A stretch of 64,000 nt of DNA, taken from NCBI RefSeq assembly GCF_019316905.1, contig NZ_CP079216.1:620001-684000 (forward strand), written 5' to 3'. Under the pieces are notes generated by a model. It ran no database searches. It was given only the letters and a program-made list of their open reading frames with translations, and was not told where the DNA came from. Positions 53,321-61,859 of this stretch are shown here, in pieces (within the stretch, counting starts at the first letter, position 1; every line of letters begins with the position of its first letter). The position numbers and the translations under genes are program-made. The DNA comes from Tessaracoccus palaemonis. GTDB lineage: Bacteria > Actinomycetota > Actinomycetes > Propionibacteriales > Propionibacteriaceae.

Positions 53321-53802
53321 GCGACGAGGTCGACCGCGTCGTCGACGCCTGGCTCCGGGTGCGCCCCGACCTCGGCCTCGATCCGCTGCACATCTGGTCG
53401 CGGCTCGACCGACTCTCCGGGATCCTGGAGGGTCGGCGCAAGCTTGCCTTCGCCGAGCACCAGCTCGAGTCGTGGGAGTTCGACGTGCTGGCGGCCCTCC
53501 GCCGGGCTGGGGAGCCCTACCGTCTGAGCCCCGGGCAGCTCGTGGTCGAGACCCACGTCACGTCGGGGACCATGACCAACCGCGTCGACCGGCTCGTCGC
53601 GCGAGGTGCCGTCACCCGCGAGAACGACCCGAGCGACGGCCGCGCCGTGCGGGTAAGGCTGACCGAGGATGGGCTGGCGCTGGTCGACGCCGCCTTCGAG
53701 TCGCTGATTGCGATGGAAGAGGACCTGCTCGCGCAGTGGACGCACGCCGACAGGGTGCGGCTGGCGGACTACCTGCGGGTGCTGTTGGAGTCGTCGGCCT
53801 GA
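53317..53802 (+). CDS. MarR-family transcriptional regulator
   Basis: 161 aa from GTG 53317. Winged helix: WEFDVLAALRRAGEPYRLSPGQLVVETHVTSGTMTNRVDRLVARGAVTR is the recognition helix and wing, followed by NDPSDGRAVRVRLTEDG, the MarR wing signature. Coupled to ispE. The 3' end overlaps the opposing TetR gene by 34 bases. Ligand and targets unknown. Confidence 0.93.
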   Translation: MSDEVDRVVDAWLRVRPDLGLDPLHIWSRLDRLSGILEGRRKLAFAEHQLESWEFDVLAALRRAGEPYRLSPGQLVVETHVTSGTMTNRVDRLVARGAVTRENDPSDGRAVRVRLTEDGLALVDAAFESLIAMEEDLLAQWTHADRVRLADYLRVLLESSA

Positions 53803-54506
53803 ACCGAGGCGGCGCGTCGTTCGCGCCGCGCGTCGATGGTCTGCATGACGAGCTGCGGATCGGGCTTCAGGTGCGCCATCCCGTTCCAGGCGAGGTTGAT
53901 CAGGTGCCGGGCGACCTCCTCGCGCGACGGCTGTCTGTTGTCCAACCACTGCTGGCCGGTCTGAGCGACGAGCCCGACGAGGGCCTGGGCGTAGAGACCG
54001 GCGAACTTCGGATCCTGACCGTTGCGGGCGAACTCCTTGGCGAGCAGCACCTCCGACTGCCCGGCGATGTCGCTGAGGATCGACGCGAAGGAGGCGCCAG
54101 CCTCGCCGCTGGTTCCGGTCGACGACGGGTCGCGCGACAGGATACGGAAGCCGTCCGGGCAGCTCTCGATGTACTCGAGGAGCGCCATGGTCCCGCGTTC
54201 GAGGAGCTCACGCGATCTGGCGCCCGGCGTGGAGAGGGCGGCACGGATCGAGGTATGCAGCACCTGGGTCTCGCGGTCGACGACGACGGCGTAGGCGCCG
54301 TCCTTGCCACCGAAGTGCTCGTAGACCACGGGTTTCGAGACGCCGGCCCGTGCGGCAATCTCCTCGACGGAGGTCCCCTCGAAGCCGCGCTCCGCGAAGA
54401 GCTCGCGGGCGATCGCGATGAGCTGCTCGCGGCGCTCGGCCGCGCTCATCCTGGTGCGCGGGCGGCGGGCGCGGGGTGCGGGCTGGCGACTGGACATCGC
54501 CACCAT
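53769..54506 (-). CDS. TetR-family transcriptional regulator
   Basis: 245 aa from ATG 54506 (alternative ATG 54497). N-terminal HTH: REQLIAIARELFAERGFEGTSVEEIAARAGVSKPVVYEHFGGKDG. Longer ligand domain with VARHLINLAWNGMAHLKPDP near the end. It starts five bases past the tag stop, so the two are one message. Confidence 0.92.
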   Translation of the reverse strand: MVAMSSRQPAPRARRPRTRMSAAERREQLIAIARELFAERGFEGTSVEEIAARAGVSKPVVYEHFGGKDGAYAVVVDRETQVLHTSIRAALSTPGARSRELLERGTMALLEYIESCPDGFRILSRDPSSTGTSGEAGASFASILSDIAGQSEVLLAKEFARNGQDPKFAGLYAQALVGLVAQTGQQWLDNRQPSREEVARHLINLAWNGMAHLKPDPQLVMQTIDARRERRAASVQADDSNSTRR

Positions 54507-54510
54507 TGTT

Positions 54511-55101
54511 TCACGCCGTGACGAGGGCCTCGCCTCTGCCCGCCCCGGCCGCCAGCCAGCAGCCCTCGACATGATCGTCGACCGCGCCGACCGCCTGGAG
54601 CAGCGCGTACATCGTCGTGGGGCCGACGAACCTGAAGCCGAGCCGCTTCAGATCCCTGCTCAGCGCGACCGACTCCGGCGTGCTGCCGGGCACCTCGCCC
54701 GGCAGCGGGGCGCTCCCGCGCGGGGCGGGAGTGTGCCGCGCCACGACCTCGGACAGGCGCCCGCCCCCGTCGTGCAGGGCCAGCAGCGCCCGCGCATTGC
54801 CGATGGCGGCCGCTACCTTCAACCGGTTGCGGACGATGCCCTCGTCAGCCATCAGCCTCGCCACGTCCTCGTCGTCGAAGGCCGCCACCGCGGACGGCGA
54901 GAAGTCGCGGAAGGCGGCGCGGAACGCGGGTCGCTTGCGGAGCACCGTGATCCAGCTGAGCCCGGCCTGGAAGCCCTCGAGTGCGACCCGCTCGAACAGG
55001 GCACGTTCGTCGGGGGTGTCGTCGACCGGGCGGCCCCACTCCTCGTCGTGGTACGCCTCGTACAGCGGGTCGCCGGATCCGAAGCAGCGCTGCCTGTCCA
55101 T
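54511..55101 (-). CDS. tag: DNA-3-methyladenine glycosylase I
   Basis: 196 aa from ATG 55101. RCFGSGDPLYEAYHDEEWGRPVDDTPDERALFE is the family start (Cys and His of the zinc site), LEGFQAGLSWITVLRKRPAFR the HhH/active-site region, and FRFVGPTTMYALLQAVGAVDDHVEGCW the C-terminal zinc ligands. Removes 3-methyladenine from alkylated DNA. Confidence 0.95.
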   Translation of the reverse strand: MDRQRCFGSGDPLYEAYHDEEWGRPVDDTPDERALFERVALEGFQAGLSWITVLRKRPAFRAAFRDFSPSAVAAFDDEDVARLMADEGIVRNRLKVAAAIGNARALLALHDGGGRLSEVVARHTPAPRGSAPLPGEVPGSTPESVALSRDLKRLGFRFVGPTTMYALLQAVGAVDDHVEGCWLAAGAGRGEALVTA

Positions 55102-55251
55102 GGTCACTCCTTGGCTCGTCGGGGAGGCCAACTATTCCATCCGGCTCCGACGAGATGCCGCCACCGCGCCCGGCTGTGGATAACTGGCTCGTCACAGTCG
55201 AGGGTGAGCCGGGGTTCGGATCCTGCGGTCGGAGGGGTGTCGGTTGGTGGT

Positions 55252-56457
55252 TCAGCCGGTGGGGCGGAAGGTGATGGAGGTGGTGTCCATGATCCAGCCG
55301 CGGATCGGCTGTTTCTCGGGCGGCGGATGATCCGGCGGGGGTATCTGGTCGGGGATGTCGCGTTCGATGGGCAGCCCGTGACGGTTCGTGAAACGCAGCC
55401 CGGCCGGGGTGCCCGGGTCACCGGCGATGGTGAACTCTCCCTGGTGGTGTTCCCGGTGATGCCTGGAACACAACGAGATCAACGTGTCGATGTCCGTGGG
55501 ACCACCCTCGGACCAGTGATGCAGGTGGTGGTTCTCCAGGAACCCCGTCACCGTGCAGCCCGGGAACCGGCAGCCCCCGTCACGATCCTCGATCAACCGC
55601 CTGGTCCGCTCCGGCACGATCCGCATACTCCGCCCCACCGAGACCGGCTTCGCGTCCCGGGTCCACACAGGCTTCAGCGTCCCGTCGCAGGTCAGCTTCT
55701 TCATCAGCCGTGACGGCAACGCGGCCTTCTTGTTGATCCAGCCGTTCCCGTCCGCATCCAGATGCACCAGCACCCGGTAATGCTCCCTGCGAGACGCCGG
55801 CCGGGCCTGATGCAGACTCCGCGACGCGCACTCCACCAGCCCGTCCGCCAGCGTCGCGTCGGGGTCGCCGGCGGTGAACAGCGCATCCTTCGCTTCGCGG
55901 AGGGCCTGTTCGATCAGGGCCCCTTCGAGGGGGTTCGCGTCGAACCGCAGCACGAACCTCCCGTCGTGGAGGCTCATCTGCAGTCGGGGTGCGTCGTCGA
56001 CCGGCGCCACGGGCTCGGGAGGATCCTCCACCGGTCCGGGGGTGCCGGGCTCGAACAGGTACTTCGGCAACACGCGGCGTAGCTGTGACACGGTCGCGGC
56101 CTGCACGAACTCGGTGACCGATTCGGCATAGGCGGCCGGCACGTGGCGGGCGACGACGACCAGCTGATCCAGACTCACGGTCCCCCGCGCGAGGCGTGCC
56201 TCCAACTCGGGGAAGTCGCCCTTCCTGCGGGCGACGGCCACGATGTCGGCGGCGCGGGAGGGGGAGACGGCTGTCATCAGTTGCAGCCAGTGCTCAGGGG
56301 ACTTGATCCCGCCGCCGGACCAGCAGTTGGTTTCCAGCACCTCGACCATCAGATCCACCAGATCGGCGTTGAGTTGGGCGGCCTGGCCCGCGATGACGCC
56401 CGCGCGGCGGGAGGCGACCTCCCATGCGTCGGCTCCGGCGTCCCTCAACGAATCCAT
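55252..56457 (-). CDS. DUF222/HNH endonuclease-domain protein
   Basis: 401 aa. DUF222-type helical domain (about 10-300) and a C-terminal HNH: CRFPGCTVTGFLENHHLHHW, IDTLISLCSRHHREHHQGEF, with the Cys pair, His, Asn-equivalent (Thr-Leu) and His-His. Unlike the homologue at 2475 it is uninterrupted and of normal size. Family role uncertain. Located just upstream of tRNA-Gln. Confidence 0.9.
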   Translation of the reverse strand: MDSLRDAGADAWEVASRRAGVIAGQAAQLNADLVDLMVEVLETNCWSGGGIKSPEHWLQLMTAVSPSRAADIVAVARRKGDFPELEARLARGTVSLDQLVVVARHVPAAYAESVTEFVQAATVSQLRRVLPKYLFEPGTPGPVEDPPEPVAPVDDAPRLQMSLHDGRFVLRFDANPLEGALIEQALREAKDALFTAGDPDATLADGLVECASRSLHQARPASRREHYRVLVHLDADGNGWINKKAALPSRLMKKLTCDGTLKPVWTRDAKPVSVGRSMRIVPERTRRLIEDRDGGCRFPGCTVTGFLENHHLHHWSEGGPTDIDTLISLCSRHHREHHQGEFTIAGDPGTPAGLRFTNRHGLPIERDIPDQIPPPDHPPPEKQPIRGWIMDTTSITFRPTG

Positions 56458-56625
56458 ATCTAATCATACACCCGTACGAATCCAGGAACAAGGGTTCCCA
56501 CCCCCGAAAACCGTTCAACCTCCCACCGGTCCGCCCTCTGCGTGGCGAGTCGCCCACCGACGGCGGGCCGCGCCACACCCGTGCCCGAGGTGGCCTAGAC
56601 TCGTGCCTGGTCCTTCGTGGACCGA

Positions 56626-56707
56626 TCCCCGGTTGGTCTTTCGGCAGGGCCCGCCTGACTTTGAATCAGGAAAAGCGAAGTAGGTTCGACTCCTACCCGG
56701 GGAGCCA
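56626..56707 (+). tRNA. tRNA-Gln (anticodon TTG), with long variable region
   Basis: Acceptor TCCCCGG with CCGGGGA, D-stem GGTC/GGCC, anticodon stem CCTGA/TCAGG with loop CTTTGAA (anticodon TTG), T-arm GTAGG-TTCGACT-CCTAC, encoded CCA 56705-56707. Unusual: two bases between D-stem and anticodon stem, a nine-base variable region (AAAAGCGAA) and no A14-like base, making 79 bases before CCA. TAGACT at 56596-56601 could be its -10. Its 3' end is duplicated at 57744. Confidence 0.85.
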
Positions 56708-56708
56708 T
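56690..56708 (+). other. attL-type direct repeat in the tRNA-Gln 3' end
   Basis: CTCCTACCCGGGGAGCCAT, 19 bp, identical to 57744-57762. It covers the T-stem 3' half, acceptor strand and CCA. Confidence 0.85.
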
Positions 56709-56920
56709 CTTCATGCCTTGAACGCTCCTTCAGGCGCAGTCAGGCGTAGGAGCACCCTCCGGGAATGGGCATCAGACCCTATCTTTCGCGGTCAATTGCC
56801 CCACCTGAGCCCCAGCCAGCGGGGCGCAGGGCGCCGAGTGGCCCGGCCGAGCATGACGCTCAACGAGTACATGGGGCGCGAGGGATATGTCCGACGCACT
56901 GTTGTGGCAGGAAACAACAA

Positions 56921-56955
56921 AGACACCCAGGAGCAACTTGCGTTCCTGGGGGTCT
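56921..56955 (-). terminator. terminator of the HTH gene
   Basis: Minus strand AGACCCCCAGGA pairs with TCCTGGGTGTCT (one G-T or mismatch), followed by TTGTTGTTTCC. It lies 14 bases past the stop at 56969. Confidence 0.75.
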
Positions 56956-56968
56956 CTTGCATTGTAGG

Positions 56969-57427
56969 TCAGTCCTCGTCAACACGCTCTCGCACGACTC
57001 CCTTGTCGATCCCAGGTCGGGCGTCGACCAGAAAGAAGCCCTGCTCAGTGTTTGGGTCGTAGTGCAGAACCCAGCCGTGACTCTGGATGTACGTCTTCCA
57101 CGCCTGATATCTGGCGAGCGTCTCCAGACGGACGGGCATCCCGGCCTGCTCTCGGGCATAGGCCCAAGCCATTGCGGACTCAGTCTTCATGCGGTGGTCA
57201 TGCCGAATCCGCCAGGGCAGCTCGGCGGTGCCCAGCGAGCGCTTGGGCAGGTTGAGTCGATTGGCCCAGTTGCCGAACATGCCGGTCGTCACATCGAGCC
57301 CGTACTTGTGCTTGTACTCGGCCTGCATCCACTTGTAGGAGCGTCCCTCGGAGTGCCAACGCCGAAACTCGGCGACATCCTGCATCTTGGAACGACCAGG
57401 CCCCTTCTTGTTGTTTGAAGCTTTCAT
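56969..57427 (-). CDS. phage-type helix-turn-helix protein
   Basis: 152 aa from ATG 57427 (MKASNNKKGPGRSKMQ). A helical N-terminal part (FRRWHSEGRSYKWMQAEYKHKYGLDVTTGMF looks like an HTH with recognition in VTTGMFGNWANRLN) is followed by RHDHRMKTESAMAWAYAREQAG and the end motif WVLHYDPNTEQGFFLVDARPGIDKG. Proteins with a similar VxHYDPxTExGFxxVxRRPGID ending are frequent in actinophages (recalled pattern, not a search). Its terminator and low GC support a foreign origin. Confidence 0.7.
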   Translation of the reverse strand: MKASNNKKGPGRSKMQDVAEFRRWHSEGRSYKWMQAEYKHKYGLDVTTGMFGNWANRLNLPKRSLGTAELPWRIRHDHRMKTESAMAWAYAREQAGMPVRLETLARYQAWKTYIQSHGWVLHYDPNTEQGFFLVDARPGIDKGVVRERVDED

Positions 57428-57449
57428 GCCACTATGAAAGCATCTTGTC

Positions 57450-57737
57450 ATGGCAACCGTAACCCTCACCGTCTGCGACGATTGCGTGGACGAGAAGCGA
57501 CCCTCCCCATCGACCGAGGTCGACCAGTATGTCGTGTCGACCGGCTCCGTCCGCGCAGTCATGATGCTCTGTGTCGAGCACGCCCAGCCGCTACTCCACT
57601 ACCTTGCGCGTCAAGGGACCAGCACCCAGAAGCGGGACACTATGATCGACTACGCCCGCATCGACGCGATGCACGCGACGATGGAGCAGGTCGAAGCCCT
57701 GCGCGATGAGTGGCTGAAGACGCACGAGCCGGTCTAG
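57450..57737 (+). CDS. small Cys-motif protein of the mini-element
   Basis: 95 aa, divergent from the HTH gene with a 22-base gap. CDDC near the N-terminus and CVEH at about 41-44 could bind one zinc. The C-terminus is helical (MEQVEALRDEWLKTH). Family not recognised. Ends six bases before the right direct repeat. Confidence 0.6.
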   Translation: MATVTLTVCDDCVDEKRPSPSTEVDQYVVSTGSVRAVMMLCVEHAQPLLHYLARQGTSTQKRDTMIDYARIDAMHATMEQVEALRDEWLKTHEPV

Positions 57738-57743
57738 TCATGG

Positions 57744-57762
57744 CTCCTACCCGGGGAGCCAT
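57744..57762 (+). other. attR-type direct repeat
   Basis: Second copy of CTCCTACCCGGGGAGCCAT, eight bases before the ptsI stop. The bases on its left (ATGG) extend it into a local palindrome ATGGCTCC...GGAGCCAT. Confidence 0.85.
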
Positions 57763-57770
57763 GTGATGTG

Positions 57771-59435
57771 TCAGGCCAGCACCGCTGCCAGGTCCTTGTC
57801 CACCAGCGCCATGACGGCGTGGCGTGCCTCCTCCGGCGAGGCCGACTCCAGGACGGCCTGCAGCATGGCGGTGCAGGTGGCGAGGTCGTGGCGGCGCAGG
57901 GCGGCCCTGACCAGGCCGGTTCTCGCCGTTGCCATGGAGAGGGAGGAGACGCCTGCCCCGGTGGCCACGAGTGCAAGCAGCGGGTCCCCGGCGATCTCGC
58001 CACAGATCCCGACAGGCTTGCCGTCCGCGCCGTCGACGCAGGCTCGGATGGTGGACCAGAGCGCAGGCTGCCAACCGCTGAGCAGAGGGGCGAGACGCCC
58101 GTCCATGCGGTCCGCCGCAAACAGGTACTGGCTCAGGTCGTTGGTCCCGATGGAGGCGAAGTCGCAGTCCGCGAGCACCTGCCCCGACCGCAGGGCGGCT
58201 GCAGGTACCTCGATCATCGTGCCCACGGTGGGCAGCCCGGCCGCCCGGCCGAGGTCCGCGAACCACGAGGCCTCGCTGGGCGTGGCGACCATGGGCGCCA
58301 TCACCCACACGTCGGCCGACGTGGACCGCCGGGCTGCTGCGAGGGCCTCGAGCTGGTCGTCCAGGAGGTGACGCAGCTCGCGGTGCAGCCGCAGACCGCG
58401 GACCCCGAGCGCCGGGTTGGCCTCCTCGCCCAGGTTGGCGAAGGCCAACGGTTTGTCGGCGCCTGCATCCAGCGTGCGCACGACAACCTTGCGTCCGGCG
58501 AAGGCGTCGAAGACCCGGGTGTAGGCCTCCGTCTGCTCGGCGACGCTCGGCGGCTGCTCGCGGTCGGGGAAGAGGAACTCGGTGCGGAACAGGCCGACCC
58601 CCTCGACGTCGGCGCGGGCCGCCAGGAGCGCATCGTCGAGGGTGCCGATGTTGGCCAGCACCTGGACCCGGTGCCCGTCGCTGGTGGTGCCGGGGCCGAC
58701 CCCGTCTGCCTGCAGCTCGATGCGGGCCCTGTCACGGGCCACGAGGGACTCGGCGGCCTCGGGTGTCGGGTCTGTGATGACCAGGCCGCTGCTGCCGTCC
58801 AGCCCGACCCGCCCGGGTGCCGCCGACAGCACGCCCGCGGCCTGCACGACGGCGGGGATCCCGAGCTGGGCGGCGATGATGGCGGTGTGGGAGGTCGGGC
58901 CGCCGGCCTCTGTGATGATGCCGAGCACCAGGTCACGCGCCAGCGTGGCGGTGTCGGCGGGGGAAAGGTCGTGCGCGATGATGACCGACGGGACGCGCAG
59001 GGACGGGATGCCGGGAACCGGCAGCCCGAGCATCGCGGCCGCCGCTCGCTGGAAGATGTCGCGCAGGTCGCTCTGTCGCTCAGCCAGATAGCTGTCGCCC
59101 AGGGAGGCCAGCATCCCGCAGTACTCCTCGATCGCCAGGTGCAGCGCATCGACCGGGCCATGGCCGTCGGCGACGTGGATCTCCGCCCCTGAGACGAGCC
59201 CCGGGTCACGCGCCATCATGGCGGTGGCCTCGAGCACCGGCCGCACGGCCTCGGGTGCCGTCGCCAGTCGGGACTCCAGCTCCAGGGCGACGGCCTCCAG
59301 CGCATCGACGACCTGTTGCAGGGACCCCTCCGGATCGGAGGTGCGTGCCCCGGGCGGGGAGATCAGGGTCGTATGGACAAGTACAGCGGGGCCATGTGCG
59401 GCCCCGGGGCTGACGCCGATGCCGTGGAGACTCAT
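57771..59435 (-). CDS. ptsI: PTS enzyme I (phosphoenolpyruvate-protein phosphotransferase)
   Basis: 554 aa from ATG 59435, overlapping the HPr stop (ATGA). Phospho-His domain with GGPTSHTAIIAAQLGIPAVV (catalytic His), PEP-binding barrel with GLFRTEFLF, KPLAFANLGEEANPALGVRGLRL, and the Cys in PVGICGEIAGDP. Starts the phosphorelay PEP-EI-HPr-EIIA. Part of the glucitol operon rather than a stand-alone gene, so probably a dedicated EI. Confidence 0.96.
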   Translation of the reverse strand: MSLHGIGVSPGAAHGPAVLVHTTLISPPGARTSDPEGSLQQVVDALEAVALELESRLATAPEAVRPVLEATAMMARDPGLVSGAEIHVADGHGPVDALHLAIEEYCGMLASLGDSYLAERQSDLRDIFQRAAAAMLGLPVPGIPSLRVPSVIIAHDLSPADTATLARDLVLGIITEAGGPTSHTAIIAAQLGIPAVVQAAGVLSAAPGRVGLDGSSGLVITDPTPEAAESLVARDRARIELQADGVGPGTTSDGHRVQVLANIGTLDDALLAARADVEGVGLFRTEFLFPDREQPPSVAEQTEAYTRVFDAFAGRKVVVRTLDAGADKPLAFANLGEEANPALGVRGLRLHRELRHLLDDQLEALAAARRSTSADVWVMAPMVATPSEASWFADLGRAAGLPTVGTMIEVPAAALRSGQVLADCDFASIGTNDLSQYLFAADRMDGRLAPLLSGWQPALWSTIRACVDGADGKPVGICGEIAGDPLLALVATGAGVSSLSMATARTGLVRAALRRHDLATCTAMLQAVLESASPEEARHAVMALVDKDLAAVLA

Positions 59436-59701
59436 GCTGCGTCGTGGTCGATCTCGAGGAACGCGGCGAGGGACTCGAGGGCTTCGGTGGCCCCCGCATC
59501 CTCGCTGGTGAGCGTGACGATGTCGCCGTGTTTCGCACCCAACGTCATGACCCCCAGCATGCTGCGTGCGTCGACGGGCTTCTTCCCGCCGGTGTGGATC
59601 ATGACGGGGACTCCGAGCCTGGCCACCTCCTGCACGAAGAGGTTGGCGGGGCGGGCATGCAGGCCCACCGAGGAGGCGATGGTCGCGGTGCGGGTGATCA
59701 T
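59432..59701 (-). CDS. HPr-family phosphocarrier protein
   Basis: 89 aa. Phospho-His in GLHARPA (His15 equivalent); the regulatory Ser site appears in ARSMLGVMTLGA. Passes phosphate from EI to the glucitol EIIA. Overlaps ptsI. Confidence 0.95.
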   Translation of the reverse strand: MITRTATIASSVGLHARPANLFVQEVARLGVPVMIHTGGKKPVDARSMLGVMTLGAKHGDIVTLTSEDAGATEALESLAAFLEIDHDAA

Positions 59702-59750
59702 TCTTCACGTCCTTGTGGTTGTGGGGTGATGAGGCGACAGGCGCCTGCGA

Positions 59751-59788
59751 GGTGGCCCGGCGGAGGTGCGTTTCGCCGCCGGGCCACC
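59751..59788 (-). terminator. intra-operon hairpin between srlB and the HPr gene
   Basis: GGTGGCCCGGCGG (59751-59763) pairs perfectly with CCGCCGGGCCACC (59776-59788), 13 bp and a 12-base loop, in the 97-base gap. It could partly terminate or stabilise the upstream message, lowering EI/HPr relative to the transporter. Confidence 0.65.
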
Positions 59789-59798
59789 CTTCGGCGTG

Positions 59799-60161
59799 CT
59801 AGGCGCACGCGAAGATGAGGCTTGCGCCAAGGGTGAGGGCGGGCTTCTCGTCGAGCCCTCCCAGGTGGATGGCCCCCGGCATACGGGGTTCGGGTCCGCC
59901 GTCGAAGACGAGGGTGACGTGCCCCAGCGACGCCAGGTTCTTCTCGGCGACCTCGCCGATCGCGGTGATGGTCCAGATCTGCTCACCGATCAGGACCTCC
60001 TGGCCTGCTGCCAGCGAGCCGTCGAGTTCGGCGGGCGCGATGAGGAAGCAGTAGGGGCGCAGGCCCTCCGGGGCTTCGCCCGAGAAGGTGATGGCCATGT
60101 CCTCGGCGAGGAAGGTCTCTGCTTCCTCGCCCAGTGCGACGACAGTTGTGGCGTATGCCAT
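59799..60161 (-). CDS. srlB: PTS glucitol/sorbitol-specific EIIA
   Basis: 120 aa, typical of EIIA-Gut. GEEAETFLAEDMAITFSGEAPEGLRPYCFLI at the start and TITAIGEVAEKNLASLGHVTLVFDG contain the family core. The His that takes phosphate from HPr would be in GHVTLVFDG. Between srlE and the HPr gene. Confidence 0.93.
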   Translation of the reverse strand: MAYATTVVALGEEAETFLAEDMAITFSGEAPEGLRPYCFLIAPAELDGSLAAGQEVLIGEQIWTITAIGEVAEKNLASLGHVTLVFDGGPEPRMPGAIHLGGLDEKPALTLGASLIFACA

Positions 60162-60174
60162 GGGGTTTTCCTTT

Positions 60175-61215
60175 CTACGAGCCTGCGTACAGGCCGATGC
60201 TTGCGACCCACGCGATGGCCACGCGGGGCACGCCGTTCAGGAAGCGGGAGTAGAGGACGGCGGGGACGCCCACCTCGATGGTCTCCGGTTCGGCTTCCGC
60301 GAGACCCATGCCGACGGGGATGAAGTCGCAGGCGTTCTGGGTATTGATGGCGAACAGGGCCGGCAGCGCGAGCTGTGGGGGAATCTCCCCCTTCCCGATC
60401 TCCACGCCGATCAGGGTGCCGATGATCTGGGCGATGACGGCACCGGGCCCCAGCAGCGGTGACAGGAAGGGCAGCGAGCAGATGAACCCGAGGATCATCA
60501 GGCCCCAGCCGGTGCCCGCGAGCGGGGTGAGGAGGTTCGACACCCAGTTGCCGAGGCCGGACGCCTGGATGATCCCGATGAGCATCGCGACGAATCCCAT
60601 GAAGGGCAGGATCGTGTTCAGCATCATCTGGACGGCGTTGCGGCCCGCCTGGTAGAAGACCGCGATGACCTTGCCCGCGCCGAGTCCGATCTTCTCCAGG
60701 AGGTTCTTCTTGCGCTTCTGCGCCATCTGCTCGGTGAGCTTCATGGGCCGATCCGGCGACGGCGCCGAACCGGACGGGTTGACGTCCGCCCCCGCCTCGT
60801 TGGCGCGTGCGGCGACGGCGACAGCGGCGGTGGCTGCCTCGTCGGCGATTGCCACCTGGGCGGTGTCGACGGCGGACACGTAGATTCCCTCGTGGATGTA
60901 CTGGGCCAGCGGGCCCGTCTTGCCGGTGGGGACGACGTTGACGGTCGGGATGCCCTTCTTGGGGTACAGGCCACAGCGGAGCGAGCCGCCGCAGTCGATG
61001 ACCGCGAGGAAGTGCTCGTCGTCGGGCACCCGGGTGTTGAAGCCGTTGACCGGGATAGCGCCGGAGAGCTCGGCGATGCGGTCCACGACGTCGGGCTTCT
61101 GGCCGCCGCCGACGATGTAGACGATCTTGTTGCGCTTCTCGTCGGGGGTGACGGTCAGCGGGCCGCCGTAGCCGCCGGGGCCGCGGGAGATGGTGATGGC
61201 GTGGTACTCAGGCAT
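60175..61215 (-). CDS. srlE: PTS glucitol/sorbitol-specific EIIB (EIIBC1)
   Basis: 346 aa. Cytoplasmic B domain first ([36 protein letters not shown] with the phospho-Cys candidates), an Ala-rich linker at about 125-150, then a C-terminal membrane half with [34 protein letters not shown] and [18 protein letters not shown]. Its start overlaps the srlA stop by eight bases. Takes phosphate from SrlB and passes it to the sugar. Confidence 0.94.
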   Translation of the reverse strand: MPEYHAITISRGPGGYGGPLTVTPDEKRNKIVYIVGGGQKPDVVDRIAELSGAIPVNGFNTRVPDDEHFLAVIDCGGSLRCGLYPKKGIPTVNVVPTGKTGPLAQYIHEGIYVSAVDTAQVAIADEAATAAVAVAARANEAGADVNPSGSAPSPDRPMKLTEQMAQKRKKNLLEKIGLGAGKVIAVFYQAGRNAVQMMLNTILPFMGFVAMLIGIIQASGLGNWVSNLLTPLAGTGWGLMILGFICSLPFLSPLLGPGAVIAQIIGTLIGVEIGKGEIPPQLALPALFAINTQNACDFIPVGMGLAEAEPETIEVGVPAVLYSRFLNGVPRVAIAWVASIGLYAGS

Positions 61216-61771
61216 GAGCGTGGACCTCCTTGGAGAGGACGACTCCCTGCTGCTTCGCCACGAACTGCGTGGTGAAGTCGGTGACCCAGCCTCCGAGGAA
61301 GTTCAGAACGAGGCCGAGCAGCAGGTATCGGATGGCGAGGTCTCCGGTGGGCAGGCCGAGGGTGATGATGCCCTGGGCGATGCCCATCCAGACGAACAGC
61401 TCGCCGGGGTTGTTGTGGGGGAAGAGGCCGTTGTTGGTGTGCAGCATCTGCGCCACCGACGCGTAGTAGCCGGGCTTGTAGGCCTCGGGCAGGAACCGCC
61501 CGAGGGTGAAGCAGGCGGGGTTGGTGAGGAAGAACGAGCCGATGAACGGCAGCAGCATGTAGCGGCTGAAGATGTTCTTGCCCGCCTTGGCGGCGAATCG
61601 GTTGATGCGGTCCTCGCCGATGAGCGCGATCAGCGCGTTCATGGCGATGAGCAGCATGAGGACCAGCGGCACGATGCCGCTCATCCAGGAGAGGAAAACG
61701 TCCGCTCCTTCCTGGAAGAGTCCGATGAACCACTCGGCCGCATGGACGAGAAAGTCAAGGATTGTCTGCAC
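61208..61771 (-). CDS. srlA: PTS glucitol/sorbitol-specific EIIC
   Basis: 187 aa membrane subunit. [45 protein letters not shown] and [26 protein letters not shown] are the family core. Forms the channel with the C-terminal half of SrlE. Confidence 0.95.
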   Translation of the reverse strand: MQTILDFLVHAAEWFIGLFQEGADVFLSWMSGIVPLVLMLLIAMNALIALIGEDRINRFAAKAGKNIFSRYMLLPFIGSFFLTNPACFTLGRFLPEAYKPGYYASVAQMLHTNNGLFPHNNPGELFVWMGIAQGIITLGLPTGDLAIRYLLLGLVLNFLGGWVTDFTTQFVAKQQGVVLSKEVHAHA

Positions 61772-61859
61772 CTCAGCTCCTTTCGTGTGGGTTGTTTCAG
61801 GGCATGGTCGCCCCAGGGTGGCGGCCGGATGGCCGGAGAAGGACGGGCAACGGTGCCCG

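Larger units (their letters stand above)
56690..57762. mobile_element. 1.05-kb mini-element or prophage remnant at tRNA-Gln
   Basis: Bounded by the 19-bp direct repeats. Contains a phage-type HTH gene on the minus strand, a divergent small Cys-containing protein gene, and about 260 bp of non-coding sequence; no integrase. The gene base composition is lower in GC than the flanks. Best read as the remainder of an integrative element that lost its integrase, or a satellite moved in trans. Confidence 0.75.
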
